From an uncultured Verrucomicrobiales bacterium (GTDB lineage Bacteria > Verrucomicrobiota > Verrucomicrobiia > Verrucomicrobiales > Akkermansiaceae), in NCBI GenBank assembly GCA_937885815.1, contig CALABM010000066.1, forward strand, positions 1 through 64,000: a stretch of 64,000 bases of DNA. Reading direction: 5' to 3'. Both the position numbers and the translations under genes were made by a program. Below the pieces are notes generated by a model. It had not been told where the DNA came from, did no database searches, and saw only the letters and a program-made list of their open reading frames with translations. This document shows positions 8,875 through 17,501 of the stretch, in pieces (the stretch's first letter is position 1; each line of letters begins with the position of its first letter).

Positions 8875-9279
8875 ATGACAAGTTACAAATACATATTCGC
8901 TTTAGCCTCATTATTGCCCGGCCTGATACAAGGTGCCATTCCCCGAGAAATCGACTCCGCATTCGCACATTTCACAACCCTCCCTAATACGCTTGTTCCC
9001 ATTCTGGAAAGTGTAACAGACCAAGAGAGCGCGGACGCGGCTGCACCTCAGTTAAATGCCGTATTGCCTCAAGTATACGATGCCCGCACCGAACTTACCG
9101 CTATCAACTCACTCCCGCCTCAGGTGCGCCGTGAAGTTCTGCAAAAATATGAACAAGCTATGCGTGAAAACTGGGGCAAACTCTACGAACAACTTTTCCG
9201 TCTTCAGCAAGTACGTTGCTACAACTCATTAGCATTTTTCAGACAATTCCACGCGCTATGTGCAATGCTCAACAAATGA
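8875..9279 (+). CDS. Small secreted hypothetical protein
   Basis: 134 residues, with an N-terminal hydrophobic segment (about 6-20, ending LIQGA) that looks like a signal peptide. The rest is helical and acidic. A stretch reading DQESADAAAPQLNAVLPQV resembles DRDTAEAAVPTILRLV in the next gene, so the two are probably distant paralogues. The stop overlaps the next ATG (ATGA). Function unknown. Its position just upstream of GH110 suggests co-transcription. Confidence 0.7.
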   Translation: MTSYKYIFALASLLPGLIQGAIPREIDSAFAHFTTLPNTLVPILESVTDQESADAAAPQLNAVLPQVYDARTELTAINSLPPQVRREVLQKYEQAMRENWGKLYEQLFRLQQVRCYNSLAFFRQFHALCAMLNK

Positions 9280-9794
9280 CACGTAAACTCCCCATCGCTT
9301 TCCTTCTCGTTTCATCTGTAGTAGCACAGGAAACCCGTATACCGCAGTCACTGCCTGAATCAATGGACGGCATGGCCACCATCCTCCCGGCAGCGCCTAT
9401 TGCTGAAAGTCCAACTTCATCTCAGAGACTCCAGCAAGAAGCAACCCCGAAAGTAGAAATCTCTCCGGGTGAAGCTCGCATCCGTGCAGGAATCGTATTA
9501 CTGGGTATTCTTCACGACACAATGGCTCAGATTCAGGACCGGGACACGGCTGAAGCTGCTGTTCCTACTATTTTACGCCTCGTGCGCGAGTTCCAGACGT
9601 GGGGACAGGGATTCACTGCGCTCCCCCCTTTGGATGAAGAAACCCAGAGCGATTACGAAAAGCGCTACATCCCCATCATTAACAATCTTAACGAAAACAT
9701 CCAAATTCAGGCAGACCGCATAGCCGCAGCCGAGTTCTATGGCTCTGAAGCTCTGCCTGCGGCGCTTGTGCGCCTTATCAACTCAGTACAATAA
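9276..9794 (+). CDS. Secreted hypothetical protein, paralogue of the preceding gene
   Basis: 172 residues. ATG at 9276 overlaps the previous stop and gives a direct signal peptide (MTRKLPIAFLLVSSVVAQE). An earlier in-frame start at 9216 would lie inside the previous gene. After a Pro/Ser/Thr-rich stretch (about 20-55) comes a helical domain with DRDTAEAAVPTILRLV near 87, similar to a motif in the upstream protein. Function unknown. It ends 8 bp before the GH110 start. Confidence 0.7.
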   Translation: MTRKLPIAFLLVSSVVAQETRIPQSLPESMDGMATILPAAPIAESPTSSQRLQQEATPKVEISPGEARIRAGIVLLGILHDTMAQIQDRDTAEAAVPTILRLVREFQTWGQGFTALPPLDEETQSDYEKRYIPIINNLNENIQIQADRIAAAEFYGSEALPAALVRLINSVQ

Positions 9795-9802
9795 ATAAGA
9801 CT

Positions 9803-11809
9803 ATGTTCCGATACGCATTACCCGCAATGTTGCTGATAGCGCCTCAGATTGTAGCCAATGCTGCGCAGCCTGAATCCGCATACACCCAGGAGGTAAACCT
9901 TACCTCAGGCCGACGCATGTTAGCCATCCCTGCCATTCCCGGCAAGACACTTAACGGCACAGCGCCCCAAGGTGAAGGCGCGCCGTTTCGTGTTCTTAAC
10001 GGCAGTGAAGTGATATGGGAAGGCAAGGCCGGTGAGCCCTTTAATCTTCCTGTACAGCACCGCAACGTATACCTTGTGAGTGAGTCTGCTAATAACAAGG
10101 AATGGCAGAATTTATACTTCAGCGATGCGCCCTCTGCTTCTGCTCCCGCCAAGACATCATATCAATTCTCAGCCCCGGAAAATGCAGCGGATGCAGGCCC
10201 TGCTCTGCGCAGCATACTCAGCAAGACCGGAGCCACCCCGGACGAGGTCGGCGAAATTACCATTAATCTCGCCCCCGGTGAATATCACTTCTACCCTGAG
10301 GGTGCACTGCGCATGAGCTATTACATCTCCAATCATGACCAGCAGAATATACAGCCTGTAGCCATGCCGATTGTGGGTCAGAAAAATCTTACCATTAATG
10401 GCAACGGTGCAGTTCTCATTTTCCATGGCAAGATACAGCCGGTGCTCTTCATGGACAGCGAAAACGTGAAGCTGCGTAATGTTACTATCCGCCATGATAA
10501 TCCTTACTACAATGAAGGCCGAATCGTTGAAATTAAGGATGGAACCACCACGCTGGAGTACCCCGAGCAGTTCCGCTGGGAAGTGCGCGATGGCGTATAT
10601 TACCTGACCGGTGACGGTGAGCCTAAAGCCCCTGGTGCCGTGCTGGCATTCCAAGCTGATGGACAAATGGTTCCCACAGGTAGATGGGGTGACATCGGCT
10701 GGCCGAGCAAATGCGAGCAGGTTGCCCCCAACCGAGTACGCTACCAAACGGACGCCACCGCTCAGGGACTGAGTGTAGGAAACATCCTCGTGCAGCGCCA
10801 TTATGGCCGCCCGCATCCTGCCATGGTTCTTTATCGCGCAAATGCAACCACGCTCGAAAACGTCATTTTTCAAGATAGCCAAGGTATGGCTCTGATTGCC
10901 CAGCGCAGCCGAGACATCACCATTCTCGGTGGCGGGTGCGTATGTGCACCGGGGCGCGTCTACACAGTCTCCGCAGATGCCACGCACTTCTCCAACTGCG
11001 CCGGTACCATTACCGTAGAAAACGCACTATACGAAGGCATGATGGATGACGCCATCAATGTTCACTCCACCTGTCTGCAAATTACGGAAAAGAAGAATGA
11101 CCGCGAAATCATCGCTCGTTACATGCACCCGCAGGCCGTTGGTTTTGAAGTATTCATGCCCGGCGAGCACGTCCAGTTCATTGCAGGAGAAACCCTTGAA
11201 AATCAGCCTGAACTGGCCGTCATCAAGGAGGTAAGAAAGCTGGATGAAACCCACCTTCATATCACATTTGAGAATTCGCTGCCGGAGAAGATAAATGCCG
11301 GTTATGCCATTGAAAATGCTGACTGGTATCCGGCCGTGAACTTCATTGGCTGCACGGTGCGCCACAACCGAGCTCGCGGTTCACTCTTTACTACACCCAA
11401 GCCGGTAGTAGTGAGAGGCTGCCATTTCATGGCATCCCATGGTTCTGCCATTCTCTTGGCAGGTGATGCACAGGGATGGTATGAAAGTGGCCGTTGCCTT
11501 GATGTGCTCATCACAGATAATGTTTTTGACCACAATCTCACGGCCCGGTACCAGTTCACGGAAGCGATTATCTCCATTTACCCCATGGTGAATAAGCCGC
11601 AAAATCAGCAAGTGCGCTACCATCAGAACGTCATCATTGAAGGTAACACCTTCCGTACCCACCGAGTGCCGCTCATCTATGCCATTTCCACAAATAACCT
11701 CATCTTCCGGAATAACGATGTCACCTATGATGACAAGTATCCCAGCATTCATAATGGTACTCCTTACATCCTCCACCACTGTGGCCACACTGAGCTGCAG
11801 GAGCTCTGA
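9803..11809 (+). CDS. Secreted GH110 alpha-1,3-galactosidase (blood group B / linear alpha-Gal type)
   Basis: Parallel beta-helix glycoside hydrolase that removes terminal alpha-1,3-galactose, an epitope on mucins and blood group B structures. 668 residues with a signal peptide (about 1-21, ending VANA). The family is recognised from the block [17 protein letters not shown] (D415 and D416 are the likely catalytic acids), then [11 protein letters not shown] near 436, [28 protein letters not shown] near 515-532, [17 protein letters not shown] near 545 and TEAIISIYP near 587. These follow the order known in characterised GH110 enzymes of Bacteroides and Akkermansia. Whether it needs the branched blood-group B context cannot be read from sequence. 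Exported to periplasm or surface. It probably shares a transcript with the two small secreted proteins upstream. Confidence 0.88.
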   Translation: MFRYALPAMLLIAPQIVANAAQPESAYTQEVNLTSGRRMLAIPAIPGKTLNGTAPQGEGAPFRVLNGSEVIWEGKAGEPFNLPVQHRNVYLVSESANNKEWQNLYFSDAPSASAPAKTSYQFSAPENAADAGPALRSILSKTGATPDEVGEITINLAPGEYHFYPEGALRMSYYISNHDQQNIQPVAMPIVGQKNLTINGNGAVLIFHGKIQPVLFMDSENVKLRNVTIRHDNPYYNEGRIVEIKDGTTTLEYPEQFRWEVRDGVYYLTGDGEPKAPGAVLAFQADGQMVPTGRWGDIGWPSKCEQVAPNRVRYQTDATAQGLSVGNILVQRHYGRPHPAMVLYRANATTLENVIFQDSQGMALIAQRSRDITILGGGCVCAPGRVYTVSADATHFSNCAGTITVENALYEGMMDDAINVHSTCLQITEKKNDREIIARYMHPQAVGFEVFMPGEHVQFIAGETLENQPELAVIKEVRKLDETHLHITFENSLPEKINAGYAIENADWYPAVNFIGCTVRHNRARGSLFTTPKPVVVRGCHFMASHGSAILLAGDAQGWYESGRCLDVLITDNVFDHNLTARYQFTEAIISIYPMVNKPQNQQVRYHQNVIIEGNTFRTHRVPLIYAISTNNLIFRNNDVTYDDKYPSIHNGTPYILHHCGHTELQEL

Positions 11810-11823
11810 TACACCTATCTCAC

Positions 11824-12444
11824 ATGGCTAAGAAGTTTACAGAACATACAGCCCGCGCTAATAAGCACACGGCACGCCCTGAGCAGGGAAAGCAAACTCA
11901 ACGCTTTGAGAAAGCCCCTACTCGCACAGTTGTAAAGCCCCTCGATGAAGGGGCCTTACAAGATATCTTGGAAGCTCGGCCTCAGGGCTTGTATCTGGTG
12001 TTGGACTGTGTGCAAGACCCCCATAATCTCGGCGCCATTCTCCGCACGGCTGATGGCGCCGGCGTGGCTGCTGTCATTACCCCAAAAGATAAATCCGTCG
12101 GCATCACGGAAACCGTACTCCGCGTATCCGTAGGCGCTGCAGAAAAGGTACCTTTTGTGCAGGTGACCAATCTGGCTCGCACCATGAAAATGATGAAGGA
12201 TGCGGGCATTTGGTTTGTGGGCACCTCAGACCACGGTGACCGGGATTTATACGATATGGATATGAAAGGCGGCATCGCACTTGTTATGGGAGCAGAAGGT
12301 GACGGCATGCGGCGCCTCACCGAGGAGAACTGCGATTTCCTCATCCGCATCCCCATGTATGGAAGCGTGCCCTGCCTGAACGTATCCGTAGCCACAGGCG
12401 TGTGCTTATACGAAGCCGTTCGTCAGCGTAACATTCAGAAATAA
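11824..12444 (+). CDS. SpoU/TrmH-family RNA 2'-O-methyltransferase (RlmB-like)
   Basis: SAM-dependent ribose methyltransferase of the SPOUT fold. 206 residues with the three SPOUT motifs: [18 protein letters not shown] near 60-77, [13 protein letters not shown] near 156-168 and the knot-forming end [15 protein letters not shown] near 182-196. The L30e-like substrate domain of full RlmB is missing. In its place is a short basic, Lys/Arg/Thr-rich tail of about 40 residues. The target could be 23S rRNA G2251 or a tRNA site, so no symbol is given. It lies 14 bp after GH110 and 3 bp before the next gene, probably as the distal part of that operon. Confidence 0.88.
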   Translation: MAKKFTEHTARANKHTARPEQGKQTQRFEKAPTRTVVKPLDEGALQDILEARPQGLYLVLDCVQDPHNLGAILRTADGAGVAAVITPKDKSVGITETVLRVSVGAAEKVPFVQVTNLARTMKMMKDAGIWFVGTSDHGDRDLYDMDMKGGIALVMGAEGDGMRRLTEENCDFLIRIPMYGSVPCLNVSVATGVCLYEAVRQRNIQK

Positions 12445-12447
12445 ATC

Positions 12448-13242
12448 ATGCCCACCACCGAAAGCATTAACCCTCCGGCCGGAATGCTGGTTCGGTTCAT
12501 CTCCGATTTGCACTACGGACATGAACGCTGTGAAGCCCCTCCTCCTCAGGAACTGGCTAATATTCTCCTGACGGATGGCGTAGGTATGCTGGTGGTGGTC
12601 GGGGATTTGGCAGAAACCCGCAAATGTGCTTGGCAAGAGCGTGGCAAAGCCTTGCGGGAAGAGCTGAGGGAGGAATGCCGCCGCCGTGGAGTACAGCTTG
12701 TGGAAATTTCCGGCAATCATGACCCGGACGTTCCTCCTTTGCTCATCCGCTTCTGGGAGGGACGAGTTGTTGCCATGCACGGGCATGCGCTCTACCGAGA
12801 GGTAGCGCCTTGGAGCTGGGAATACCTGCGAAATAAAGAGAAGTGCCGCGCACTTATTGCTTCCTATCAAGAGCGTGATGATATTCTTGACGCACGTCTC
12901 GAACTCTCTCGTGAAATGTGCCAACTCACGGCCCCGATTCTTCGCCGTGAGGGCATCAAGAACAAATATCTAAGGGGCTTTCTTCATTGCTTCTGGCCGC
13001 CTCAGAGGCCATGGAATATCGTGTGGAGCTGGCTCACTTGCGCCTCACGCGCAGAGCGCTTCGCCCGCCGTTATTTCCCGGAGGCCGAGACTGTTATTCT
13101 CGGGCACTTTCATCGTTTTGGCAACTGGAAACGCAGGCGGCGCCATATTCTGAATACCGGAGCATGGTTTCGTCATGCCACGCCGTACTACACTGATATG
13201 AAAGACGGCAAGCTTATTACATACCGCAAAGTATTTTCCTGA
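12448..13242 (+). CDS. Calcineurin-like metallophosphoesterase
   Basis: 264 residues with all five metallophosphoesterase blocks: RFISDLHYGH near 14 (D-x-H), VVVGDLAE near 47 (GD), ISGNHDPDVP near 86 (GNHD), AMHGHALY near 110 (H) and ILGHFHRFGNW near 218 (GHxH). These ligands bind a di-metal centre. The layout resembles LpxH-like and YkuE-like phosphoesterases, but the substrate cannot be deduced. There is no signal peptide, so it acts in the cytoplasm or at the inner membrane face. It starts 3 bp after the methyltransferase stop. Confidence 0.88.
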   Translation: MPTTESINPPAGMLVRFISDLHYGHERCEAPPPQELANILLTDGVGMLVVVGDLAETRKCAWQERGKALREELREECRRRGVQLVEISGNHDPDVPPLLIRFWEGRVVAMHGHALYREVAPWSWEYLRNKEKCRALIASYQERDDILDARLELSREMCQLTAPILRREGIKNKYLRGFLHCFWPPQRPWNIVWSWLTCASRAERFARRYFPEAETVILGHFHRFGNWKRRRRHILNTGAWFRHATPYYTDMKDGKLITYRKVFS

Positions 13243-13268
13243 ATACCGCACGCGTACGTGGAATTTGC

Positions 13269-13297
13269 TTGCTTGTGCAAGGCAAGCGTGATAGAAT
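13269..13297 (+). promoter_or_regulatory. Promoter of the purE-pyrRBC' operon, near-leaderless
   Basis: TTGCTT (13269-13274), 17 bp spacer, TAGAAT (13292-13297). The purE ATG follows after only 10 nt, so the transcript would begin within a few nucleotides of it. Confidence 0.65.
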
Positions 13298-13307
13298 GCG
13301 GGTTAGC

Positions 13308-13715
13308 ATGAAAGTTATCACCATCTACGGCAGCAAGAGCGACCTTCCGTTCATGGAACCCGCTCGCACATATTTTGCAGAGAACAATGTTGAGCATGAA
13401 GAAGTCATCTACTCAGCTCATCGTGATTTACCTGCGCTCATCGAATACCTTAAGGAGCTTGAAGAGAGCGGAACAAAGGCTGTGCTACTTTGCGTGGCCG
13501 GACTTTCTGCTGCCCTGCCCGGTGTGGTTGTCATGAACACACAGCTTCCTGTTATAGGCGTGCCTGTACCCTGCGGTCCTCTGAATGGCGTGGACGCGCT
13601 GCTGGCAATCTCTCAGCTCCCCGGCGGTGTACCCGCCACAACAGTGGGTCTCCACAAGAAAACACCGGTTAACGCTGCGATGGCCGCCCACCGCATCATT
13701 AACCTCGCCAAGTAA
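13308..13715 (+). CDS. purE: PurE-type N5-CAIR mutase / AIR carboxylase
   Basis: Forms carboxyaminoimidazole ribotide in purine synthesis. 135 residues from ATG 13308. The longer in-frame start at 13269 overlaps the promoter. Family marks: YGSKSDLPFM (7-16), SAHRD (36-40), AGLSAALPG (64-72) and GVPVPCGPLNGVDALLAISQ. The SAHR motif is that of class I PurE. The usual class I loop AGGAAHLPG is replaced by AGLSAALPG, which is closer to the class II (CO2-using) form. The reaction type is therefore uncertain, and no purK lies nearby. It opens an operon with pyrimidine genes. Confidence 0.88.
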   Translation: MKVITIYGSKSDLPFMEPARTYFAENNVEHEEVIYSAHRDLPALIEYLKELEESGTKAVLLCVAGLSAALPGVVVMNTQLPVIGVPVPCGPLNGVDALLAISQLPGGVPATTVGLHKKTPVNAAMAAHRIINLAK

Positions 13716-13736
13716 GACTTCATCTTTTTGTCGACC

Positions 13737-14255
13737 ATGCCCACCATCACCAAAGACGAAATCGAGAGGGCATTGGATGCCTGGGTATCTCACCTGCTGC
13801 AAAGCTCCGCTGTAAAAAACGGAGAGCCGCTGGCTATTGTCGGCATCGTCAGTCATGGTGATGTTCTGGCACGTAGGCTCGTGCAGCGACTTGAGCAGCA
13901 TAACGTCAAGGCGCTGTACGGAGCCATTGATGTGACTCTCTACCGCGATGATTTGGATTTACGCGGGAAGCGCCCTGCTCTGCGTTCCTCGCACCTGCCG
14001 TTCTCCACGGATGATCTCACTCTGATTCTTACAGATGATGTGCTGAGCACCGGCCGTACGGCGAGAGCCGCACTGGATGTGCTCTGGGAGTACGGGCGGC
14101 CCGCTAGGGTGGAGCTGCATTGCCTTGTGGACAGAGGCGGAAGGCAGCTGCCCATTTGTCCTAATTATGCAGCTTTCAATCTGACAGCCGCCCCCGGTAC
14201 CTCTGTAAAAGTTCATCTGCAGGAAATTGATGGAGAAGAAAACATCACCTACTGA
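13737..14255 (+). CDS. pyrR: PyrR, pyr regulator / uracil phosphoribosyltransferase
   Basis: 172 residues from ATG 13737 (a TTG nine bases earlier is the only alternative). It matches PyrR throughout: IVGIVSHGDVLARRL near 34-48, the PRPP loop LTDDVLSTGRTARAAL near 98-113, YGRPARVELHCLVDRGGRQLPI near 119-140 and a C-terminal LQEIDGEE. In Gram-positives PyrR binds pyr mRNA and causes attenuation. Here the gap before the gene is only about 20 nt and no attenuator-like structure is seen, so the enzyme activity or another regulatory mode may matter. Gene order pyrR-pyrB-pyrC' follows. Confidence 0.92.
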   Translation: MPTITKDEIERALDAWVSHLLQSSAVKNGEPLAIVGIVSHGDVLARRLVQRLEQHNVKALYGAIDVTLYRDDLDLRGKRPALRSSHLPFSTDDLTLILTDDVLSTGRTARAALDVLWEYGRPARVELHCLVDRGGRQLPICPNYAAFNLTAAPGTSVKVHLQEIDGEENITY

Positions 14256-14283
14256 CCTGCCATTCAACTGATTTTCATACGCT

Positions 14284-15213
14284 ATGAATCCGCGAAAAGA
14301 TTTAATCACCATCGACGCCCTGAGCGATGAGGATATCCGGACCATTCTGGATAGCACCTCAGCCATGAAGGACATCTTTACCAAAAGCGTAAAGAAAGTA
14401 CCGGCACTGAAAGGCAAGTCGGTGTTGACTCTCTTCTACGAACCGAGTACGCGTACTCGCTCCTCCTTTGAAGTCGCTGCCAATCGCCTCTCGGCAGACG
14501 TCACAACCTTCACCGTTTCCACCTCCTCCGTGGTTAAGGGTGAAAGCGTACATGATACCATTGATACGCTCATGAGCATGAAAATGGATTATATCATCGT
14601 GCGCCACAAGAACAGCGGCATTCCCGCCGTCATTGCCCGCCATTGCAAGGCTTCCGTCATCAACGCCGGAGACGGTTCACATGCTCACCCCAGTCAGGCA
14701 TTTCTTGATGCCTTCACCATTCGCGAAAAGTATGGTGATGTTGCAGGACGCCGCGTTGTGATTATTGGTGACATTCTTCACAGCCGTGTGGCCCGTTCCA
14801 CCAGCACAATTTTGCGCAGACTCGGTGCGGAGGTAGCATACATGGGGCCCGGTCCGCTTGTACCGCCCACAGCGCATACCGGCATTCCGCGTTTTACTAA
14901 TTGGAACCAAATTTTTGACTGGAAACCGGATGTCATTTACCTGTTGCGCGTGCAGAATGAGCGCATAGATACCCCCTTCTTCCCGGCCGCGGATTATCAT
15001 CAGGCCTTTGGTGTGACTGAGGAGCGTCTGCGCCGTATTGATGATCTTAATCTCAGCATTATGCATCCCGGCCCCGTTAACCGTGGTGTTGAAATATGTG
15101 ATGATGCTATGGAATATCGCAATTGCTTAATTAACAATCAGGTTGAAAACGGTATTGCCGCTCGTATGAGCATTCTTTACCACCTTACCCCCCAAACGCA
15201 GAGCCATGACTAA
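14284..15213 (+). CDS. pyrB: Aspartate carbamoyltransferase catalytic subunit
   Basis: Joins carbamoyl phosphate and aspartate, the committed step of pyrimidine synthesis. 309 residues. Active-site blocks: LFYEPSTRTRSSFEVAANRL near 52-71 (carbamoyl phosphate loop), VKGESVHDT near 79, VRHKNSGIP near 106, GDGSHAHPSQAFLDAFTI near 129-146, GDILHSRVARST near 160 and MHPGPVNRGVEI near 260. No PyrI regulatory gene is next to it. Instead it overlaps a dihydroorotase-like gene by 8 bp, the arrangement seen where an inactive dihydroorotase forms part of the ATCase complex. Confidence 0.96.
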   Translation: MNPRKDLITIDALSDEDIRTILDSTSAMKDIFTKSVKKVPALKGKSVLTLFYEPSTRTRSSFEVAANRLSADVTTFTVSTSSVVKGESVHDTIDTLMSMKMDYIIVRHKNSGIPAVIARHCKASVINAGDGSHAHPSQAFLDAFTIREKYGDVAGRRVVIIGDILHSRVARSTSTILRRLGAEVAYMGPGPLVPPTAHTGIPRFTNWNQIFDWKPDVIYLLRVQNERIDTPFFPAADYHQAFGVTEERLRRIDDLNLSIMHPGPVNRGVEICDDAMEYRNCLINNQVENGIAARMSILYHLTPQTQSHD

Positions 15214-16504
15214 TACTTACATCACGAATGCCACCTGGGCTATCACAGGTGAAAAGATGGACCTGCGAATGGGACAGGCCGGCGATGAACCCGCCACCAT
15301 CTTCCTGAATGATATACCTCTTCAGGGAGTCAACGCTATTTCTCCTGCCGGTGAAATGCAGATTCCCACAGGCGCCAGAGTCATCGATGCGGAGGGCCAG
15401 TTATTCATGCCCGCCCTCTTTGACCTGCACGCCAGTATCAACCTTGCAGGCAGAAGTAAGCGTGAAAGCATCTACCGTGCCGGGCAAGCTGCTAACCACG
15501 GCGGTGTATGGGGTATGCTCGTGATGCCCTCCTCCGGTTTTGTTTTTGATAATGCCGCTACTCTGGACAGCTTCCAGGACGCCGTAAGCCAGCGCTCCTT
15601 TGCAACCATGATTCCTGCAGGCTGCATATCAGAGAACATGCAGGGAGAGCAGCAGGCACCTTATAACACTCTGGCTGCCCGAGGAATAAGCATCCTTAGC
15701 GACGCCGGAAAGATGCCCTCGAACTTGCTCATGCTGCACAGGGCTATGAAGTATGCCGCAGAAATGGGGCTTACCTTTGCCATTCGTGGAGATGTTCCGG
15801 TGCTGACGGAGAAAACCTACATGCACCCCAGCACAACCTCATACAACCTAGGTTTACATGGCACCCCGGCTTGTGCTGAAGAAATAGGGATTGAGACCCT
15901 CATCCGCCTCGCACGCGATGCCGGAGCCAAGCTTCACCTGCAAACGGTGAGCACAGCTGAAGGCGTTAATATTATTCGCCGGGCTAAAGCCTCCGGTATG
16001 AAAGGTCTCACTGCAGAAGTTGCGCTCCATCACCTTCTCTACACCCATGAGAACGTGGGCGATTATGACACCACCTTTAAGACTGTTCCACCGCTGCGTG
16101 AACAGGCTGACTGTGACGCCCTGCTTGCAGGTGTAAAGGATGGCACCATTGACTGTATTGTAACAGATCACACTCCCTGTATGCCCTTTGCCAAGAAGCA
16201 GGACTTCGTAAGTGCCCCGCAGGGGATGGCCGCTCTGGATAATTTCCTTCCTTGCATTTATACACACCTCATCAGCACAGGCAAACTTACTTGGGCTGAC
16301 GTATGCCGTGTGTGTTGTACAAATCCGGTTCGCATAGCAAACCCCTATGATCAGGAAGAGGATGTTCCGATGAATGCACCGCTCATGCTCTTTGCCCCTG
16401 AGGTGCAGCACAAAGTAACGCCTGATTCCCTGTACTGCGGCACGCTGAACACGCCTCTTCTGGATACAGTTCTGAGCGGAGCCGTCACTTTACCTCTTTA
16501 TTGA
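15206..16504 (+). CDS. Dihydroorotase-like protein with degenerate active site (PyrC'/pDHO type)
   Basis: 432 residues that align over their length with type I dihydroorotases: MPALFDLHAS, LSDAGK, TEKTYMHPST, VSTAEGVNIIRRAKA, TAEVALHHLLYTHE, KTVPPLR, IVTDHTPC, SAPQGMAALD. Most metal ligands are lost. The HxH pair is H75-A-S77, the bridging Asp of SDDG is A167, the His of AHAED is I193, and the His before VSTA is T247. Only D321 of TDH remains intact. It is therefore probably inactive as a hydrolase. Known inactive partners (PyrC' of Pseudomonas) are needed for ATCase assembly, and the 8-bp overlap with pyrB supports the same role here (inference). A working PyrC must be elsewhere in the genome. 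Confidence 0.85.
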   Translation: MTNTYITNATWAITGEKMDLRMGQAGDEPATIFLNDIPLQGVNAISPAGEMQIPTGARVIDAEGQLFMPALFDLHASINLAGRSKRESIYRAGQAANHGGVWGMLVMPSSGFVFDNAATLDSFQDAVSQRSFATMIPAGCISENMQGEQQAPYNTLAARGISILSDAGKMPSNLLMLHRAMKYAAEMGLTFAIRGDVPVLTEKTYMHPSTTSYNLGLHGTPACAEEIGIETLIRLARDAGAKLHLQTVSTAEGVNIIRRAKASGMKGLTAEVALHHLLYTHENVGDYDTTFKTVPPLREQADCDALLAGVKDGTIDCIVTDHTPCMPFAKKQDFVSAPQGMAALDNFLPCIYTHLISTGKLTWADVCRVCCTNPVRIANPYDQEEDVPMNAPLMLFAPEVQHKVTPDSLYCGTLNTPLLDTVLSGAVTLPLY

Positions 16505-16525
16505 GTCACTTTACCTCTTTATTGA
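16484..16525 (+). repeat. Perfect 21-bp tandem duplication spanning the pyrC' stop
   Basis: The bases 16484-16504, encoding V-T-L-P-L-Y-stop, are repeated exactly at 16505-16525. The second copy lies after the stop and is untranslated. Confidence 0.95.
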
Positions 16526-16559
16526 TTTTCTCCAATAATAAACTGCAATCTTTCCAGAC

Positions 16560-17501
16560 ATGGTCATTTACATCATCAGTGATGGCAAAAAGGGACACCT
16601 CTCTCAGACTCGAGGCCTAGCAGAAGCCCTGCTGGAACGAGCCCGGGAGGTTCGCCCGAATCTTCAACACTCTTGCCATGAAGTGCCGATAAACGGCAAG
16701 AGCTGGTTTGCCAAGCTTTTTTACAAGGGTAAAGATTTAGATTTACCCCGCCCCCACCTCATTCTCTGCGCAGGGCACAGCACACACTTGGCAGCGCTTA
16801 GTCTGGCTCGCCACTTGCGCTGCCTGTGCATGGTCTGCATGAAGCCCAGCCTGCCGGCTCGCCTATTCAACCTTTGCATCATGCCCCGCCATGATGTTCC
16901 GGAAGGAGGTGTACCAACCTCTCGCATGTTCCTGACGAATGGCGCTATCAACTGCATTAAGCCTAGGCCGGATGTAGAGAAAAAGGAAACACTCGTCCTC
17001 ATCGGCGGTCCCAGCAAAGAGTTCAAGTGGGAGGCAGAGCATGTGCTCACACAGCTTACCACAATCGCCAGTAAGAGCACCAGCTCCATCATTCTCACCA
17101 CCTCACGCCGTACTCCGGCAGATTTTGTGCAGGATGTCACCGCAGCCTGCCCGAATATTCGAGTGGAGCCCGTTGAACAGACCGGCCCCACATGGGTGGC
17201 GGATCATCTGGCCTCAGCCCGCGAAGTGTGGGTAACCCAGGATAGCGTGTCCATGGTGTACGAGGCCCTTTCCAGCGGTGCACCTGTGGGCATCATTGAA
17301 ATGCCTCGTAAGGGCAATCCCCATAAGGATAAGCCCTCTCGTGTAGTCCGAGGCCTTCAAATGCTTATTTCCGATGGTGGCACCACTACCTTTACGGAGT
17401 GGGCCCGCACCGGTAAGATAGCCCAGCCCAAGTCCGTTCTTAATGAAGCGGGCCGAGCTGCTGAATACATTCTGACCACTTTCCCTCAATTACTGCCATG
17501 A
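16560..17501 (+). CDS. ELM1/GtrOC-family protein, probably envelope-glycan related
   Basis: 313 residues of the family known as mitochondrial fission ELM1 (formerly DUF1022). Marks: IISDGKKGHLSQTRGLAEAL at 5-24, LILCAGHSTH near 70, IGGPSKEFKW near 143, LTTSRRTP near 175, WVTQDSVSMVYEALSSGAPVGI near 222-243 and EMPRKGNPHKDKPSRVV near 245. The fold is like GT-B glycosyltransferases. Bacterial members often sit in lipopolysaccharide or glycan gene clusters. Here it overlaps the first of two GT4 genes (ATGA), so a role in cell-surface glycan assembly is likely. The exact reaction is unknown. Confidence 0.82.
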   Translation: MVIYIISDGKKGHLSQTRGLAEALLERAREVRPNLQHSCHEVPINGKSWFAKLFYKGKDLDLPRPHLILCAGHSTHLAALSLARHLRCLCMVCMKPSLPARLFNLCIMPRHDVPEGGVPTSRMFLTNGAINCIKPRPDVEKKETLVLIGGPSKEFKWEAEHVLTQLTTIASKSTSSIILTTSRRTPADFVQDVTAACPNIRVEPVEQTGPTWVADHLASAREVWVTQDSVSMVYEALSSGAPVGIIEMPRKGNPHKDKPSRVVRGLQMLISDGGTTTFTEWARTGKIAQPKSVLNEAGRAAEYILTTFPQLLP

